NCBI RefSeq assembly: GCF_900116135.1
Contig: NZ_FOZX01000014.1
Location: 1 to 64,000 of the forward strand
Origin: Saccharopolyspora flava
Lineage (GTDB): Bacteria > Actinomycetota > Actinomycetes > Mycobacteriales > Pseudonocardiaceae
Direction of reading: 5' to 3'
Length of the DNA: 64,000 bases
Shown here: piece by piece, positions 24,154-33,612 of the stretch
Numbering within the stretch: position 1 is the stretch's first letter
How the letters are laid out: each line of letters opens with the position of its first letter
Program-made: the position numbers and the translations under genes
The notes under the pieces: model-generated
The model's input: the letters and a program-made list of their open reading frames with translations, nothing else
Databases searched by the model: none
Told to the model about the DNA's origin: nothing

Positions 24154-26826
24154 GTGCAGACCCACGAGATCAACCACCGGTTCACCGAGCACTTCAAGGG
24201 CCGCGGCCACGCGGTCGTGCCCAGCGCGTCGCTGATCCTCGACGACCCGACGCTGCTGTTCGTCAACGCGGGCATGGTGCAGTTCAAGCCCTACTTCCTG
24301 GGCGAGGCCCCGGCCCCGTACCCGCGGGCGACCAGCATCCAGAAGTGCGTGCGCACCGGTGACATCGACGAGGTCGGCAAGACCACCCGGCACAACACGT
24401 TCTTCCAGATGGCGGGCAACTTCTCCTTCGGCGATTACTTCAAAGAAGGCGCCATGCAGAACGCGTGGGAGCTGCTGACGAAGTCGGAGGCCGACGGCGG
24501 CTACGGCATCGACCCGGAGCGGCTGTGGGTGACGGTCTTCGAGAAGGACGACGAGGCCGCCGGGCTGTGGCAGAAGGTCTGCGGGATCCCGCCGGAGCGC
24601 ATCCAGACTCGCGACGCCAAGGACAACTACTGGGACATGGGCGTGCCCGGTCCCGGCGGTCCCTGCTCGGAGATCTACTACGACCGCGGCCCGGAGTACG
24701 GCAAGGAGGGCGGTCCGGTCGTCGACGAGGACCGCTACATCGAGATCTGGAACCTGGTGTTCATGCAGGACATCAGGGGTGAGCTCCCGCCGAAGGACGG
24801 GCACCCGCCGATCGGCGAGCTGCCCACCAAGAACATCGACACCGGCATGGGCGTCGAGCGCGTGGCCTGCCTGCTGCAGGGCGTGGAGAACGTCTACGAG
24901 ACCGACCTGGTCCGCCCGGTGATCGCCAAGGCCGAGGAGCTCTCCGGCCGCCGCTACGGCGCCACCCACGAGGACGACGTGCGGTTCCGCGTCATCGCCG
25001 ACCACGCGCGCTCCGGCGTGATGCTCATCGGCGACGGCGTCACCCCCGGCAACGAGGCCCGCGGCTACGTGCTGCGCCGCCTGCTGCGCCGCATCGTGCG
25101 CTCCACCCGCCTGCTGGGCGTGCAGGAGCCGGTGCTGGGCGAGTTCGCGAAGGTCGTGCGCGACGCGATGTCGCCGAGCTACCCGGAGCTGGTCACCGAG
25201 TTCGACCGCATCGACTCGGTGATGCGCAACGAGGAGGACGCCTTCCTGTCGACGCTGACCGCCGGGTCGAAGATCTTCGACATGGCCGTCACCGACCTGA
25301 AGAAGTCCGGTGGCAAGACCCTGGCCGGGGACAAGGCGTTCCAGCTGCACGACACCTACGGGTTCCCGATCGACCTGACCCTGGAGATGGCCTCCGAGCA
25401 GGGGCTGTCGGTGGACGAGCAGGGCTTCCGGGACCTGATGGCCGAGCAGCGCCGCCGCGCGAAGGAGGACGCCAAGGCCCGCAAGACCGGCCACGGCGAC
25501 CTGTCGACCTACCGCGCGCTGCTCGACCAGCACGGCACCACCGAGTTCATCGGCTACACCGACCTGCAGGCGCACAGCCGGGTGCTGGGCCTGCTCGTCG
25601 ACGGTCAGCCGGCCTCCCGCGCCTCGGCCGGGACCGAGGTGGAGCTGGTGCTGGACCGCACCCCGTTCTACGCCGAGGGCGGTGGCCAGATCGCCGACAC
25701 CGGCAAGCTGGTCGGCCCGGGCGTCGCGGTCGAGGTGCACGACGTGCAGCGCAGCGTGCCCGGACTGTTCGTGCACCGCGCGAAGGTCCTGGAGGGCGAG
25801 CTGGGCGTGGACACCACGCTGGAGTCCGCGGTCGACGCGAACCGCCGCCACGCCATCGAGCGCTCCCACTCCGCGACGCACCTGGTGCACGCGGCGGTGC
25901 GCAGCGCCTACGGCAAGCGGGCCGCGCAGGCCGGTTCGCTGAACTCGCCGGGCCGGATGCGCTTCGACTTCACGGTCCCGTCGGCGGTGTCGGCGGACGT
26001 GCTGGCCGGGGTCGAGGAAGAGGTCAACGACTACCTGCAGACCGACGTCGAGGTCAACGCCTACACCACCAGCATGGACCGGGCCATGGAGCTCGGGGCG
26101 ATGGCGCTGTTCGGCGAGAAGTACGGCGATCAGGTACGAGTGGTCGACATGGGCGACTACTCCCGCGAGCTCTGCGGTGGCACGCACGTGCCGCGCATCG
26201 GCAGGCTCGGCGTGGTCAAGCTCGTCTCGGACTCCTCGGTGGGCTCGGGCGTGCACCGCGTCGAGGCGCTGGTGGGCATGGACGCGATGCGCCACATCAG
26301 CAAGGAGCACCTGCTGGTCAACCAGCTCGCCGAGCAGTTCAAGGTGCCCGCCGAGGAGCTGCCCGAGCGCATCCAGGGCGTGGTGTCGCGGCTGCGCAAC
26401 GCCGAGAAGGAGCTGGCGCAGCTGCGCATCTCCCAGGTGCTCAACTCGGCGGGCGAGCTCGCCGACAAGGGCACCGACGTGCACGGCGTGACGGTGGTGG
26501 CCGAGCAGGTCCCGGACGGCGTGGACGGCAACGCGCTGCGCGCGCTGGCCGGGGAGATCCGCGGCCGCCTGGGCTCGCGCCCGTCGGTGGTGGCGCTGTT
26601 CTCGGCCGACGAGGGCAAGGTGAGCTTCGTGGTCGGCGTCAACGACGCGGCCCGCGACCAGGGGATCGCGGCGGGCAAGCTGGTGCCCACCTTCGCCGCG
26701 GAGGTCGGCGGACGCGGCGGCGGCAAGCCCGACATGGCTCAGGGCGGCGGCTCGAACCCGGCCGGCATCACCGCGGCGATCGGTGCCCTGCGCACCGGTG
26801 TCGACCAGGTGGTGGCTGGCGGGTGA
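24154..26826 (+). CDS. alaS: alanine--tRNA ligase
   Basis: An 890-residue class II synthetase. The catalytic domain occupies about 1-400 ([55 protein letters not shown]). The editing domain has the zinc motif HSATHLVH (about 571-578) and the paired CGGTH (about 674), which clears mis-charged Ser and Gly. A C-terminal coiled and DHHA1 part follows ([33 protein letters not shown]). Length is in the usual 870-900 range. GTG at 24154 has AAGGA 7-8 nt upstream. Its stop overlaps ruvX as GTGA, starting the alaS-ruvX-mltG-aroE run. Confidence 0.97.
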   Translation: MQTHEINHRFTEHFKGRGHAVVPSASLILDDPTLLFVNAGMVQFKPYFLGEAPAPYPRATSIQKCVRTGDIDEVGKTTRHNTFFQMAGNFSFGDYFKEGAMQNAWELLTKSEADGGYGIDPERLWVTVFEKDDEAAGLWQKVCGIPPERIQTRDAKDNYWDMGVPGPGGPCSEIYYDRGPEYGKEGGPVVDEDRYIEIWNLVFMQDIRGELPPKDGHPPIGELPTKNIDTGMGVERVACLLQGVENVYETDLVRPVIAKAEELSGRRYGATHEDDVRFRVIADHARSGVMLIGDGVTPGNEARGYVLRRLLRRIVRSTRLLGVQEPVLGEFAKVVRDAMSPSYPELVTEFDRIDSVMRNEEDAFLSTLTAGSKIFDMAVTDLKKSGGKTLAGDKAFQLHDTYGFPIDLTLEMASEQGLSVDEQGFRDLMAEQRRRAKEDAKARKTGHGDLSTYRALLDQHGTTEFIGYTDLQAHSRVLGLLVDGQPASRASAGTEVELVLDRTPFYAEGGGQIADTGKLVGPGVAVEVHDVQRSVPGLFVHRAKVLEGELGVDTTLESAVDANRRHAIERSHSATHLVHAAVRSAYGKRAAQAGSLNSPGRMRFDFTVPSAVSADVLAGVEEEVNDYLQTDVEVNAYTTSMDRAMELGAMALFGEKYGDQVRVVDMGDYSRELCGGTHVPRIGRLGVVKLVSDSSVGSGVHRVEALVGMDAMRHISKEHLLVNQLAEQFKVPAEELPERIQGVVSRLRNAEKELAQLRISQVLNSAGELADKGTDVHGVTVVAEQVPDGVDGNALRALAGEIRGRLGSRPSVVALFSADEGKVSFVVGVNDAARDQGIAAGKLVPTFAAEVGGRGGGKPDMAQGGGSNPAGITAAIGALRTGVDQVVAGG

Positions 26827-27296
26827 GCGAGCACCAGCAGGCGGACCCCGGTCCGGGACGTCGGCTCGGTGTCGACGTCGGCGCGGTCCGGGTGGGTGTC
26901 GCGTTGAGCGATCCCGCACCGATGCTGGCGACCCCGCTGGAGACGTTGCGGAGGGACGAGGAAGGCGGCAGCGATCTCGCCAAGATCGCCGACCTCGTCT
27001 CCGAGCACGACGTGGTGGAGATCGTGATCGGCCTGCCCAAGACGCTGGCAGGCCACCACGGTTCCGCCGCGGAGATCGCGCAGGCCTACGGGGCGGCGCT
27101 GGTCGAGAAGGTCGCGCCGGTGCCGGTGCGATTTCACGACGAGCGGTTGACCACCGTGACGGCCAGCCGGAAGCTGTCGAAACGCGGCGTGCGGGGGAAG
27201 AAGCAGCGCGCCGTCGTGGACCAGGCGGCTGCGGTGGAGATCTTGCAGGCATATCTGGACGGCCGGGGGACCAAGACACGAGAGGAACTCCCGTGA
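26823..27296 (+). CDS. ruvX: Holliday-junction resolvase-like / pre-16S rRNA nuclease (YqgF)
   Basis: A 157-residue RNase H-fold protein. The first catalytic Asp is in [18 protein letters not shown] (Asp18); GLPKTLAG and [16 protein letters not shown] supply Glu, and [15 protein letters not shown] supplies the last Asp. YqgF/RuvX processes 16S rRNA 5' ends and is needed for recombination-related functions. The start overlaps alaS and the stop overlaps mltG (GTGA both times), so translation is coupled throughout. Confidence 0.93.
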   Translation: MSEHQQADPGPGRRLGVDVGAVRVGVALSDPAPMLATPLETLRRDEEGGSDLAKIADLVSEHDVVEIVIGLPKTLAGHHGSAAEIAQAYGAALVEKVAPVPVRFHDERLTTVTASRKLSKRGVRGKKQRAVVDQAAAVEILQAYLDGRGTKTREELP

Positions 27297-28495
27297 CCGA
27301 CGATCTCGGACTGTTCGCGGACGAGCCCGGGGAACACCGGCGGCGGCGACACGACCCCGATCGCTTCCGCCGCCGCAAACGACGCCGGTGGGTGACCGCG
27401 CTGGCGGGACTGTTCGTCCTGCTGCTGGTCGGCGGTGGTGTCGGCTACGGAGCCATGCAGATCATGCAGATCGGCTCCTACGAGGACTACGACGGCGAGG
27501 GCACCGGCAGCGTCGTCATCGAGGTTGCCTCCGGTGACACCGTCGGCGACATCGGCAAGACCCTGTCGGAGAAGGACGTGGTGGCCAGCACGAAGGCCTT
27601 CACCGCGGCCTCCGCCGAGAACAAGCAGATCAACTCGATCCAGCCCGGCTACTACCTGATGCGCAGCAAGATGTCGGGGCAGGCCGCGGTCAACCACATC
27701 CTGTCCGAGGACGCGAAGGTGGGCCGGGTTGACATCCGCGGCGGCATGCGGCTGGAGGACCAGGCGGCGCCCAACGGCGGCAACACGCCGGGCATCCTGA
27801 CCAGGCTCGCCGAGGCGACGTGCACGAACAAGAACGAGAAGTGCACGACGTCGGAGGAGATGCACAAGGCCGCCGAGACGGCGGACCTGGCGTCGCTGGG
27901 CGTGCCGGACTGGGCATTGGCCGACGCGTCGAAGGCCGAGCCGCGCCGTCGGCTGGAAGGCCTGATCATGCCGGGCATCTACGACGTCAAGCCGGGTGAG
28001 TCGGCGGAGAACGTGCTGCGCGACGTGGTCACCAAGTCGGCGGCGCAGCTGGAGGCCGCGGGCCTGCCGAAGCTGGCCGACAACACCGGGCACTCGCCGT
28101 ACGAGGTCATGATCATCGCGTCGCTGACGCAGAGCGAGGGCCTGGCCAAGGACTTCCCGCGGGTCGCCCGGGTCATCGAGAACCGGCTCGGCCAGCCCGC
28201 GATGAAGCTGGGCCTGGACTCGACGATCAACTACCCGCTGGACAAGCCGACGCTGCTGACCAACAGCTCCGACCGGCAGCGCCCCGGCCCGTACAACACC
28301 TACCTGAACTACGGGCTGCCGCCGACGCCGATCTCGGCGTTCAGCAAGGAGGCGCTGCAGGCGGCGGAGCAGCCGGCCGAGGGCGAGTGGCGCTACTTCG
28401 TGAAGTGCTACCCGGACGGCACCTCCTGCTTCGCCGAGAACCAGGAGCAGCACGACGCCTACATCAAGGAAGCGCAGGCACGTGGCGCGTTCTGA
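27293..28495 (+). CDS. mltG: endolytic murein transglycosylase MltG
   Basis: A 400-residue cell-envelope enzyme. It has a cytoplasmic basic N-terminus ([17 protein letters not shown]), one transmembrane helix at about 33-55, and a LysM-like segment ([21 protein letters not shown]). The YceG catalytic domain follows, with Glu282 in [18 protein letters not shown] and the conserved [19 protein letters not shown] and [15 protein letters not shown]. It cleaves nascent glycan strands to set their length. GTG 27293 overlaps ruvX; aroE starts 14 bp inside its end. A Cys pair ([11 protein letters not shown]) in the extracytoplasmic part could form a disulfide. Confidence 0.93.
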   Translation: MTDDLGLFADEPGEHRRRRHDPDRFRRRKRRRWVTALAGLFVLLLVGGGVGYGAMQIMQIGSYEDYDGEGTGSVVIEVASGDTVGDIGKTLSEKDVVASTKAFTAASAENKQINSIQPGYYLMRSKMSGQAAVNHILSEDAKVGRVDIRGGMRLEDQAAPNGGNTPGILTRLAEATCTNKNEKCTTSEEMHKAAETADLASLGVPDWALADASKAEPRRRLEGLIMPGIYDVKPGESAENVLRDVVTKSAAQLEAAGLPKLADNTGHSPYEVMIIASLTQSEGLAKDFPRVARVIENRLGQPAMKLGLDSTINYPLDKPTLLTNSSDRQRPGPYNTYLNYGLPPTPISAFSKEALQAAEQPAEGEWRYFVKCYPDGTSCFAENQEQHDAYIKEAQARGAF

Positions 28496-29327
28496 TCAGC
28501 GGAAGGCGGCGGTGCTCGGCCAGCCGGTCGAGCACTCGCTGTCCCCGGTCCTGCACGGCGCCGCCTACGACGCGCTGGGTCTGCCCTGGACCTACGAGCG
28601 CGTCGAGGCGGACGCCGAGCGGCTGGTGAGCTTCGTCGGCGGCCTCGGCCCGGAGTGGGCCGGGCTGTCGGTGACGATGCCGGGCAAGCGCGCGGCGCTG
28701 CGGATCGCCGACGAGGTCACCGCGCGCGCCGAGGCGGTGGGCGCGGCGAACACGCTGGTGCACCGCGCCGACGGCGGCTGGTTCGCCGACTGCACCGATG
28801 TGGACGGTGTCGTCGGGGCGCTGCGCGTGGCGGGCGGTTTCACCGCCGGGCGCACCGGGCTGATCCTGGGCGCGGGCGGCACGGCGGTGGCGACGCTGGC
28901 GGCGTTCGCCGACCTAGGGCTGTCCGAGGCGACGCTGGCGGTGCGCGAGCCCGCCAGGGCGTCGGAGGCGCTGGAGGCGGCGGAGCGGATCGGCCTGCGG
29001 GTGCGGGTCGAGCGGCTCGACTCGATCAACCTCGCCGACGCCGCGACCGCCCACGACGTGGTCGTCTCGACGCTCCCGGCGGGAGCGGTGGACCCGCACG
29101 CGGCGGACCTGGCCAAGGCGCCCTGCGTGCTCGACGTCGTCTACCACCCGTGGCCGACGCCGCTGGCCGAGGCGGTCCGCGCGACCGGCGGGCGGCTGGC
29201 CACCGGGCTGGACATGCTGCTGCACCAGGCCTTCGGCCAGGTCGAGCACTTCACCGGCGAACCCGCCCCCCGCGCTGCCATGCGCGACGCCCTCAGCGCG
29301 GCCACCGGGCACTCCCTGCCCCTGTAG
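28482..29327 (+). CDS. aroE: shikimate dehydrogenase
   Basis: A 281-residue enzyme that reduces 3-dehydroshikimate with NADPH. Shikimate binding is by VEHSLSPVLH (N-terminus). The catalytic Lys is in SVTMPGKRAAL and the Asp in ADCTDVDGVVG, with NTL between them. The NADP fold is GLILGAGGTAVATLAAFADLG, and LDMLLHQAFGQVEHF closes the protein. GTG 28482 lies 14 bp inside mltG. The remaining aro genes (C, K, B, Q) follow after an inserted PTS cluster and a prepilin peptidase gene. Confidence 0.93.
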   Translation: MARSDQRKAAVLGQPVEHSLSPVLHGAAYDALGLPWTYERVEADAERLVSFVGGLGPEWAGLSVTMPGKRAALRIADEVTARAEAVGAANTLVHRADGGWFADCTDVDGVVGALRVAGGFTAGRTGLILGAGGTAVATLAAFADLGLSEATLAVREPARASEALEAAERIGLRVRVERLDSINLADAATAHDVVVSTLPAGAVDPHAADLAKAPCVLDVVYHPWPTPLAEAVRATGGRLATGLDMLLHQAFGQVEHFTGEPAPRAAMRDALSAATGHSLPL

Positions 29328-29331
29328 CGGG

Positions 29332-29395
29332 CAGTTTTAGCCATAACTGTCCCGGAGTGATGTCCGATATGTCCGGACAGTTATGGCTAAAACTG
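29332..29395. repeat. inverted repeat, CAGTTTTAGCCATAA family, copy 1
   Basis: CAGTTTTAGCCATAACTGTCC (29332-29352) pairs perfectly with 29375-29395 (21 bp), around a 22-nt loop containing TGATGTCCGATATGTCC. It begins 5 bp after the aroE stop and lies before convergent ptsH. Copies at 32824-32893 and 38358-38427 share both arm and loop motifs in the same orientation. It is a good hairpin terminator for aroE, but its conservation at three loci suggests a repeated element. Confidence 0.9.
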
Positions 29396-29478
29396 TCCCC
29401 TCGCGACGACCGCTCCACGCAGCGACGGCGGCGCCTCCCCGGTGGGAAGCGCCGCCGTCGTCGCAGTGCGAAGGGGGT

Positions 29479-29742
29479 TCAGTCCATGTCGGTGGCGACG
29501 AGCTTGGCGACCTCGTCGAGCGCGGCCTCCGCGCCCTCGCCCTCGGCGGCCAGGATGACCTCGTCGCCGTGCGAGGCGCCCAGGGTCATCAGGCCGAGGA
29601 TGCTGCCCGCTTCGACCGGCTCGGCGCCCTCCTTGCGGATCGTGATCACCACCGGCTGAGCAGCGGCGGTCTTGGCCAGCAGAGCAGCGGGGCGAGCGTG
29701 GATCCCGACCTTGCTCGCCACGGTGACCCGTCGTTCAGACAT
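29479..29742 (-). CDS. ptsH: PTS phosphocarrier protein HPr
   Basis: An 87-residue HPr. The phospho-accepting His15 is in VGIHARPAALL, and the regulatory-site Ser (EAGSILGLMTL, residue 47) is present, as in Gram-positive HPr, although no HPr kinase gene is visible here. It shuttles phosphate from enzyme I to EIIA. ATG 29742 follows GGAGGAGAG. It ends the minus-strand gntR-EIIC-ptsH series. Enzyme I is not in the window. Confidence 0.93.
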   Translation of the reverse strand: MSERRVTVASKVGIHARPAALLAKTAAAQPVVITIRKEGAEPVEAGSILGLMTLGASHGDEVILAAEGEGAEAALDEVAKLVATDMD

Positions 29743-29782
29743 GTCTCTCCTCCATCGGGGGCGGGAACCGACCCGCACCGCC

Positions 29783-31036
29783 TCACTTCTTCTCCGGGGC
29801 CGGCGCGTCCCCACCGGCATTATCCGCATCGGCCGAGGCGTTGTCGTCCTCCTCGCGACCCGGGGTGCGGAGGTTCCACTTGGTGATGACGAACCGGAAC
29901 ACCACGTAGTAGATGACCGCGTAGCCCAGGCCGATCGGGATCAGCCAGATCGAGCCCTTCGAGATGCCGAAGTTGAGCACGTAGTCGATGGCACCGGCCG
30001 AGAACCCGAAGCCGGAGTGGATGTCGAGGGCGTTGACCAGCGCCATCGAGGATCCGGTGAGCACCGCGTGGATCAGCAGCAGCGGCCACGCGACGAAGAT
30101 GAACGAGAACTCCAGCGGCTCGGTGACACCGGTCAGGAACGAGGTCAGCGCGACCGAGATCATCACGCCGCCGACGACCTTGCGCTGCTCCGGCTTGGCC
30201 GACTGCCAGATCGCCAGGGCCGCGGCCGGCAGGGCGAACATGAAGATCGGGAAGAACCCGGTCATGAAGGTGCCCGCGGTCGGGTCGTGCTCGAAGAACC
30301 GGTTGATGTCGCCCTTGACGCCGTGGTAGTCGCCGAAGAGGAACCACACCACGTTGTTCGGGATGTGGTGCAGGCCGAACGGCAGCAGCAGCCGGTTGAT
30401 CACGCCGTAGAGCCCGCCGCCGATGACGGCCTGCTGGGTGACCGCGTCGGAGAAGGCGGTCAGCACCGCGTCGAACAGCGGGAACAGCAGGCCCATGATC
30501 ACGCCGACGACCAGCATCGACACCGCGGTCACGATCGGCACGAACCGCCTGCCGCCGAAGAAGCCCAGGTAGTCGGGCAGCTTGATGCGGTGGTACCGCT
30601 GCCACAGCCAGGCCGCGACGAGACCGGCGACGATGCCGCCGAGCACGCCGTAGGGGCTCTTGTTGAACGAGGTGCCCTCCTCGGTGCCGGCGATCTCGGT
30701 GAGCACGCCGTGCAGCACCAGGTAACCGACCGCGCCGGACAGCGCCGTCGACCCGTCGGCCTTCTTGGCGAACCCGATCGCGACACCGATCGCGAACAGC
30801 AGCGGGAGGTAGTCGAACAGCGCGCCACCGGCCGCTCCGATGACCCCGGCGACCGGCTGCAGCCAGGTCAGCGACGCGCCCAGGCCCTCGCTGCCGAGCA
30901 GGTCCTCCTGGCCGAGCCGCTGCAGCAGCGCTGCCGCGGGCAGCACCGCGATCGGCAGCATCAGGCTGCGGCCGATGCGCTGGAGTTGCGCGAGCCCTCT
31001 GTTGCTCCCCTTCGCCTTGGCGGCGCTGGAACTCAT
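29783..31036 (-). CDS. PTS EIIC permease, N-acetylglucosamine/glucose type
   Basis: A 417-residue membrane component with about ten hydrophobic helices. It has the GlcNAc/glucose EIIC signatures LQRIGRSLMLPIAVLPAAALLQRLG, GLHHIPNNVVWFLFGDY, GTFMTGFFPIFMFALPAAALA, FLTGVTEPLEFSFIFVAWPL and HSGFGFSAGAIDYVLNFG. The C-terminal tail is acidic and short, with no fused EIIB; separate EIIB and EIIA genes are on the other strand 1.1 kb away. It resembles streptomycete NagE2. ATG 31036 has AGGAGG 6 nt upstream. A DasR-like regulator directly upstream supports amino-sugar uptake. Confidence 0.92.
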   Translation of the reverse strand: MSSSAAKAKGSNRGLAQLQRIGRSLMLPIAVLPAAALLQRLGQEDLLGSEGLGASLTWLQPVAGVIGAAGGALFDYLPLLFAIGVAIGFAKKADGSTALSGAVGYLVLHGVLTEIAGTEEGTSFNKSPYGVLGGIVAGLVAAWLWQRYHRIKLPDYLGFFGGRRFVPIVTAVSMLVVGVIMGLLFPLFDAVLTAFSDAVTQQAVIGGGLYGVINRLLLPFGLHHIPNNVVWFLFGDYHGVKGDINRFFEHDPTAGTFMTGFFPIFMFALPAAALAIWQSAKPEQRKVVGGVMISVALTSFLTGVTEPLEFSFIFVAWPLLLIHAVLTGSSMALVNALDIHSGFGFSAGAIDYVLNFGISKGSIWLIPIGLGYAVIYYVVFRFVITKWNLRTPGREEDDNASADADNAGGDAPAPEKK

Positions 31037-31139
31037 CGGTTACCTCCTGGATCACCGGGCTTGGGTTGGTCACCTGGGGTTCGGAAGATCATGGCAAAAC
31101 GAGGTGCGTGGTGGTGCTGTTTCGTCTGGTTCTCGCCTG

Positions 31140-31898
31140 CTACTCGCCCGGATCGCGGTCGAGCTGCATGGTCACCTGATATCGATCGCCGCGGTACCAG
31201 GAGGTCATGTCCTCCACCGGACGTCCGCGCGCGGTGGAGATCCGCCGGAACACCAGCACCGAGCCGCCGGAGCGCAGCCCCAGCAGCCGGGCGGTCTCGG
31301 CGTCGGCGTCGTCGGCGAGCACGGTCTGCGTGCCCGACTCCAGCCGCAGCCCGTAGCGCCGGGCCAGCAGCGTGTACAGCGAGTCGGTGAGGTCCTGGTC
31401 GAGCAGGTCCGGCGCGGCCTGCGGGTGGTACCAGCCGCGCTCCACCGCCATCGGCACCCCGTCGGCCTTGCGCAGCCGGAACAGCCAGTGCGCCGGTTCG
31501 TCGGGGCCGAGGCCCAGGGCGCGCGCGGTGGCCGGGGGAGGGACGGCTTCGGCGGCGTCGAGCAGCACGGTCTCGGGGTGCATGCCGCGGCGGCGCATGT
31601 CCTCGGTGAACGAGGCCAGGTGCAGCTGCCAGTCGATCCGCGGGCGCGTGGTGAAGGTGCCCTTGCCGCGCACCCGCACCAGCAGTCCTTCGGTGACCAG
31701 CTGGCCGATGGCCTCGCGCACGGTCAGCCGGGAGACGCCGTAGCGCACCGCCAGGTCGCGCTCCGAGGGAACCGCGGCGCCGTGCGGGAGTTCCTCGCCG
31801 GCCAGCTCGCGCAGGATCTCCCGCAGCTGCGCGTGCTTGGGCATCGGCCCGTCGGGCAGCGCGGGGGTGCGCTGGGGAGAATTCGGTTCCTCTCCCAT
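31140..31898 (-). CDS. GntR/UTRA regulator, DasR-like
   Basis: A 252-residue regulator. The winged helix covers about 18-88 (PKHAQLREILRELAGEEL, VPSERDLAVRYGVSRLTVREAIGQL, GLLVRVRGKGTFTT), and the UTRA domain the rest (DEPAHWLFRLRKADGVPMAVERGWYHP, GSVLVFRRISTARGRPVEDMTSWYRGDRYQVTM). Length and domain text match DasR of streptomycetes, which responds to glucosamine-6-phosphate. ATG 31898 has AGGAGG 5 nt upstream. It is divergent from the EIIB-EIIA genes, with a dre-like site between (31971-31990), and precedes EIIC on the same strand, so it probably controls the whole PTS set. Confidence 0.88.
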   Translation of the reverse strand: MGEEPNSPQRTPALPDGPMPKHAQLREILRELAGEELPHGAAVPSERDLAVRYGVSRLTVREAIGQLVTEGLLVRVRGKGTFTTRPRIDWQLHLASFTEDMRRRGMHPETVLLDAAEAVPPPATARALGLGPDEPAHWLFRLRKADGVPMAVERGWYHPQAAPDLLDQDLTDSLYTLLARRYGLRLESGTQTVLADDADAETARLLGLRSGGSVLVFRRISTARGRPVEDMTSWYRGDRYQVTMQLDRDPGE

Positions 31899-31970
31899 GG
31901 CGCCTCCTGCCGTGTCACCCTGACGTGAACTCGCCGCCGGTTCGGATGAGAACCGTGACCGTTCGTTGGT

Positions 31971-31990
31971 ACTGTCCGGTCTAAACCAGT
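31971..31990 (+). promoter_or_regulatory. DasR-type operator (dre-like) before EIIB-EIIA
   Basis: CCGGTCTAAACCAGT (31976-31990) matches the streptomycete dre pattern ACTGGTCTAGACCAGT at 13 of 16 aligned bases, with an additional ACTG at 31971. It lies about 140 bp upstream of the EIIB start and 75 bp upstream of the regulator's start. Binding is inferred from the motif and from the adjacent DasR-like gene. Confidence 0.65.
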
Positions 31991-32125
31991 TGGTTGCGAA
32001 GAATGCGCCGTCATGCGATCAGGTGTCAACATGGCTCGGTTTTCGTTGCCGCATCGACATCACGTGGCGCAAGATCGTCGCGTCGCGGTGGTCGAGCCGC
32101 GGCGGCGGAAGCACGAAGGGAGCAC

Positions 32126-32365
32126 GTGGTGGCTCAGGACAAGGCCGAGGCGATCCTCTCCGCGCTGGGCGGCGGGGACAACATCGTCGAGATCGAGCCG
32201 TGCATCACGCGGCTGCGCTGCGAGGTCGAGGACGGCTCGAAGGTCGACGAGGCGGGCCTCAAGGCCGCCGGCGCGCACGGCGTGATGCTGCAGGGCGAGG
32301 TCGTGCAGGTCGTGGTCGGACCGGAGGCGGACACGCTGGCCGGCGACATCGAGGACCTGATGTGA
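32126..32365 (+). CDS. PTS EIIB component, N-acetylglucosamine/glucose type
   Basis: A 78-79-residue EIIB domain. The phospho-cysteine is in IEPCITRLRCEVED (Cys26), the standard EIIB-Glc motif CITRLR. AGLKAAGAHGVMLQGEVVQVVVGPEAD completes the fold. Tandem GTG codons at 32126 and 32129 are both possible; AAGGGAG upstream is slightly better spaced for 32129. Its stop overlaps the EIIA start as GTGA. It transfers phosphate from EIIA to the sugar carried by the EIIC encoded at 29783. Confidence 0.92.
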   Translation: MVAQDKAEAILSALGGGDNIVEIEPCITRLRCEVEDGSKVDEAGLKAAGAHGVMLQGEVVQVVVGPEADTLAGDIEDLM

Positions 32366-32817
32366 GCACCGAGGTCGGCAGCCCGGTCGCGGGTCTCACC
32401 GCGGCGCTCAGCGATGTCCCGGACCCGGTGTTCTCGCAGGCCATGGTGGGTCCCGGCCTGGCGGTCAAGCCCTCCGGCGGCGAGGGCGACGCGGTCGCCC
32501 CGGTGGCGGGCAAGGTCGTGACGCTGCACCCGCACGCGTTCGTCGTCGCCGCCGACGACGGTGGTGCGGTGCTGGTGCACCTGGGCATCGACACGGTCAA
32601 GCTCAAGGGCGAGGGGTTCACGCTGCACGTCGCCAAGGGCGACGTGGTCGAGGCCGGGCAGAAGATCATCACCTGGAACCCGACGGAGATCGAGGCCCAG
32701 GGCTACTCCTCGATCTGCCCCGTCGTGGCGCTGGAAGCCGCGGCGGAATCCCTCGCGGATCTCCGCGAGGACACCCAGGTCTTGGCAGGGGAGCACCTCT
32801 TCCGCCTCGAAGCGTGA
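32362..32817 (+). CDS. PTS EIIA component, glucose type (Crr-like)
   Basis: A 151-residue EIIA-Glc-type protein. The active His73 is in GAVLVHLGIDTVKLKGEG, assisted by the His of VVTLHPHAFVV, and GDVVEAGQKIITWNP is typical. Together with HPr, EIIB and EIIC it forms a complete sugar-specific relay apart from enzyme I. GTG start overlaps EIIB. A palindromic repeat of the same family found before the PTS set follows 7 bp after the stop. Confidence 0.92.
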   Translation: MSTEVGSPVAGLTAALSDVPDPVFSQAMVGPGLAVKPSGGEGDAVAPVAGKVVTLHPHAFVVAADDGGAVLVHLGIDTVKLKGEGFTLHVAKGDVVEAGQKIITWNPTEIEAQGYSSICPVVALEAAAESLADLREDTQVLAGEHLFRLEA

Positions 32818-32823
32818 GACCGA

Positions 32824-32893
32824 GGACAGTTTTAGCCATAATCACCCATGATCAATGTCCGTTTTGCCCGGACAATTATGGCTAAAACTGTCC
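32824..32893. repeat. inverted repeat, CAGTTTTAGCCATAA family, copy 2
   Basis: GGACAGTTTTAGCCATAAT (32824-32842) pairs perfectly with ATTATGGCTAAAACTGTCC (32875-32893). The 32-nt loop has ATGATCAATGTCC and GTTTTGCCCGGAC, with an internal GTCC/GGAC stem. It has the same orientation and loop motifs as copies 1 and 3. It follows the EIIA stop and is a likely terminator. Confidence 0.9.
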
Positions 32894-32977
32894 CCCTGCC
32901 CGGAAGGGCTCCCAACACGCGCCCCTCCACCCATCACCTCCACGGCCCGAGGCCGGGACGAGGGCAGTGTGCGAGGG

Positions 32978-33565
32978 ATGAGCGCGTTGTTCTGGGGCGT
33001 GGCGGGGGTTCTCGCCGGACGAGTCGGCCGCCGGTGGCTCGGGAGGCTTCCGCGCGGGGTGCTGGTGCGGGCGGGGTGGTGCGAGGCCGCGGTCGCGTGC
33101 GCGTGGGCGGTGACCGCCCTCCGCGAGCCGCCGTGGTGGTGGATGCCGCTGTCGCTGCTGGTGGGCTGGGGTGCGGTTCTGCTCGGTGCCTGTGACCTGC
33201 GGGTCCGGCGGCTTCCCGACGTGCTGACGCTCCCGGCCTATCCGGCCGTGGCCGTGCTGGTCGGCCTGGCCGCCGCGCACCGGCCGGGTGTCGTGCTCGG
33301 TTCGGTGGCCGGGCTCGCGCTCTTCGGCGGCACGTACCTGCTGGTGCGGCTGGTGGTTCCGGCCGCGATGGGCGGCGGTGACGTCAAGCTCGCCGGAGCC
33401 CTCGGGATGGCGGTCGGGGCCGTATCGGTCCAGTCCGCGGTCGCGGTGATGGTCGCGGCGGCGGTGTTGACGCTGGTGGCCGCCCTGGCGCGGCGCACGC
33501 GGGCGGTCCCGCACGGTCCGGCGATGCTGCTGCCGTCCTGGCTGGTGACGCTGAGCGGCCCGTGA
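32978..33565 (+). CDS. A24-family prepilin peptidase-like membrane protease
   Basis: A 195-residue polytopic membrane protein. The two aspartyl-protease motifs of the type IV prepilin peptidase family are present: the first Asp in [17 protein letters not shown] and the second in [13 protein letters not shown] (GxGD). The large N-terminal methylase domain of PilD is absent, as is usual for the short actinobacterial form found beside aroC/aroE (Rv2551c type). No pilin genes lie in the window, so its substrates, perhaps Flp/Tad pilins, are elsewhere. ATG 32978 is placed close to GAGGG; GTG 32969 is an alternative giving three more residues. Confidence 0.85.
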   Translation: MSALFWGVAGVLAGRVGRRWLGRLPRGVLVRAGWCEAAVACAWAVTALREPPWWWMPLSLLVGWGAVLLGACDLRVRRLPDVLTLPAYPAVAVLVGLAAAHRPGVVLGSVAGLALFGGTYLLVRLVVPAAMGGGDVKLAGALGMAVGAVSVQSAVAVMVAAAVLTLVAALARRTRAVPHGPAMLLPSWLVTLSGP

Positions 33566-33612
33566 CCCACCCGGTCGGGTTCCCCCAGGGCAGAGCGTGG
33601 CAGGATCTAAGT

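Noticed and set aside
23698-27378. A 1226-codon open frame on the minus strand
   Set aside because: Lies opposite the small membrane-protein genes, alaS and ruvX; composition is that of an antisense shadow.
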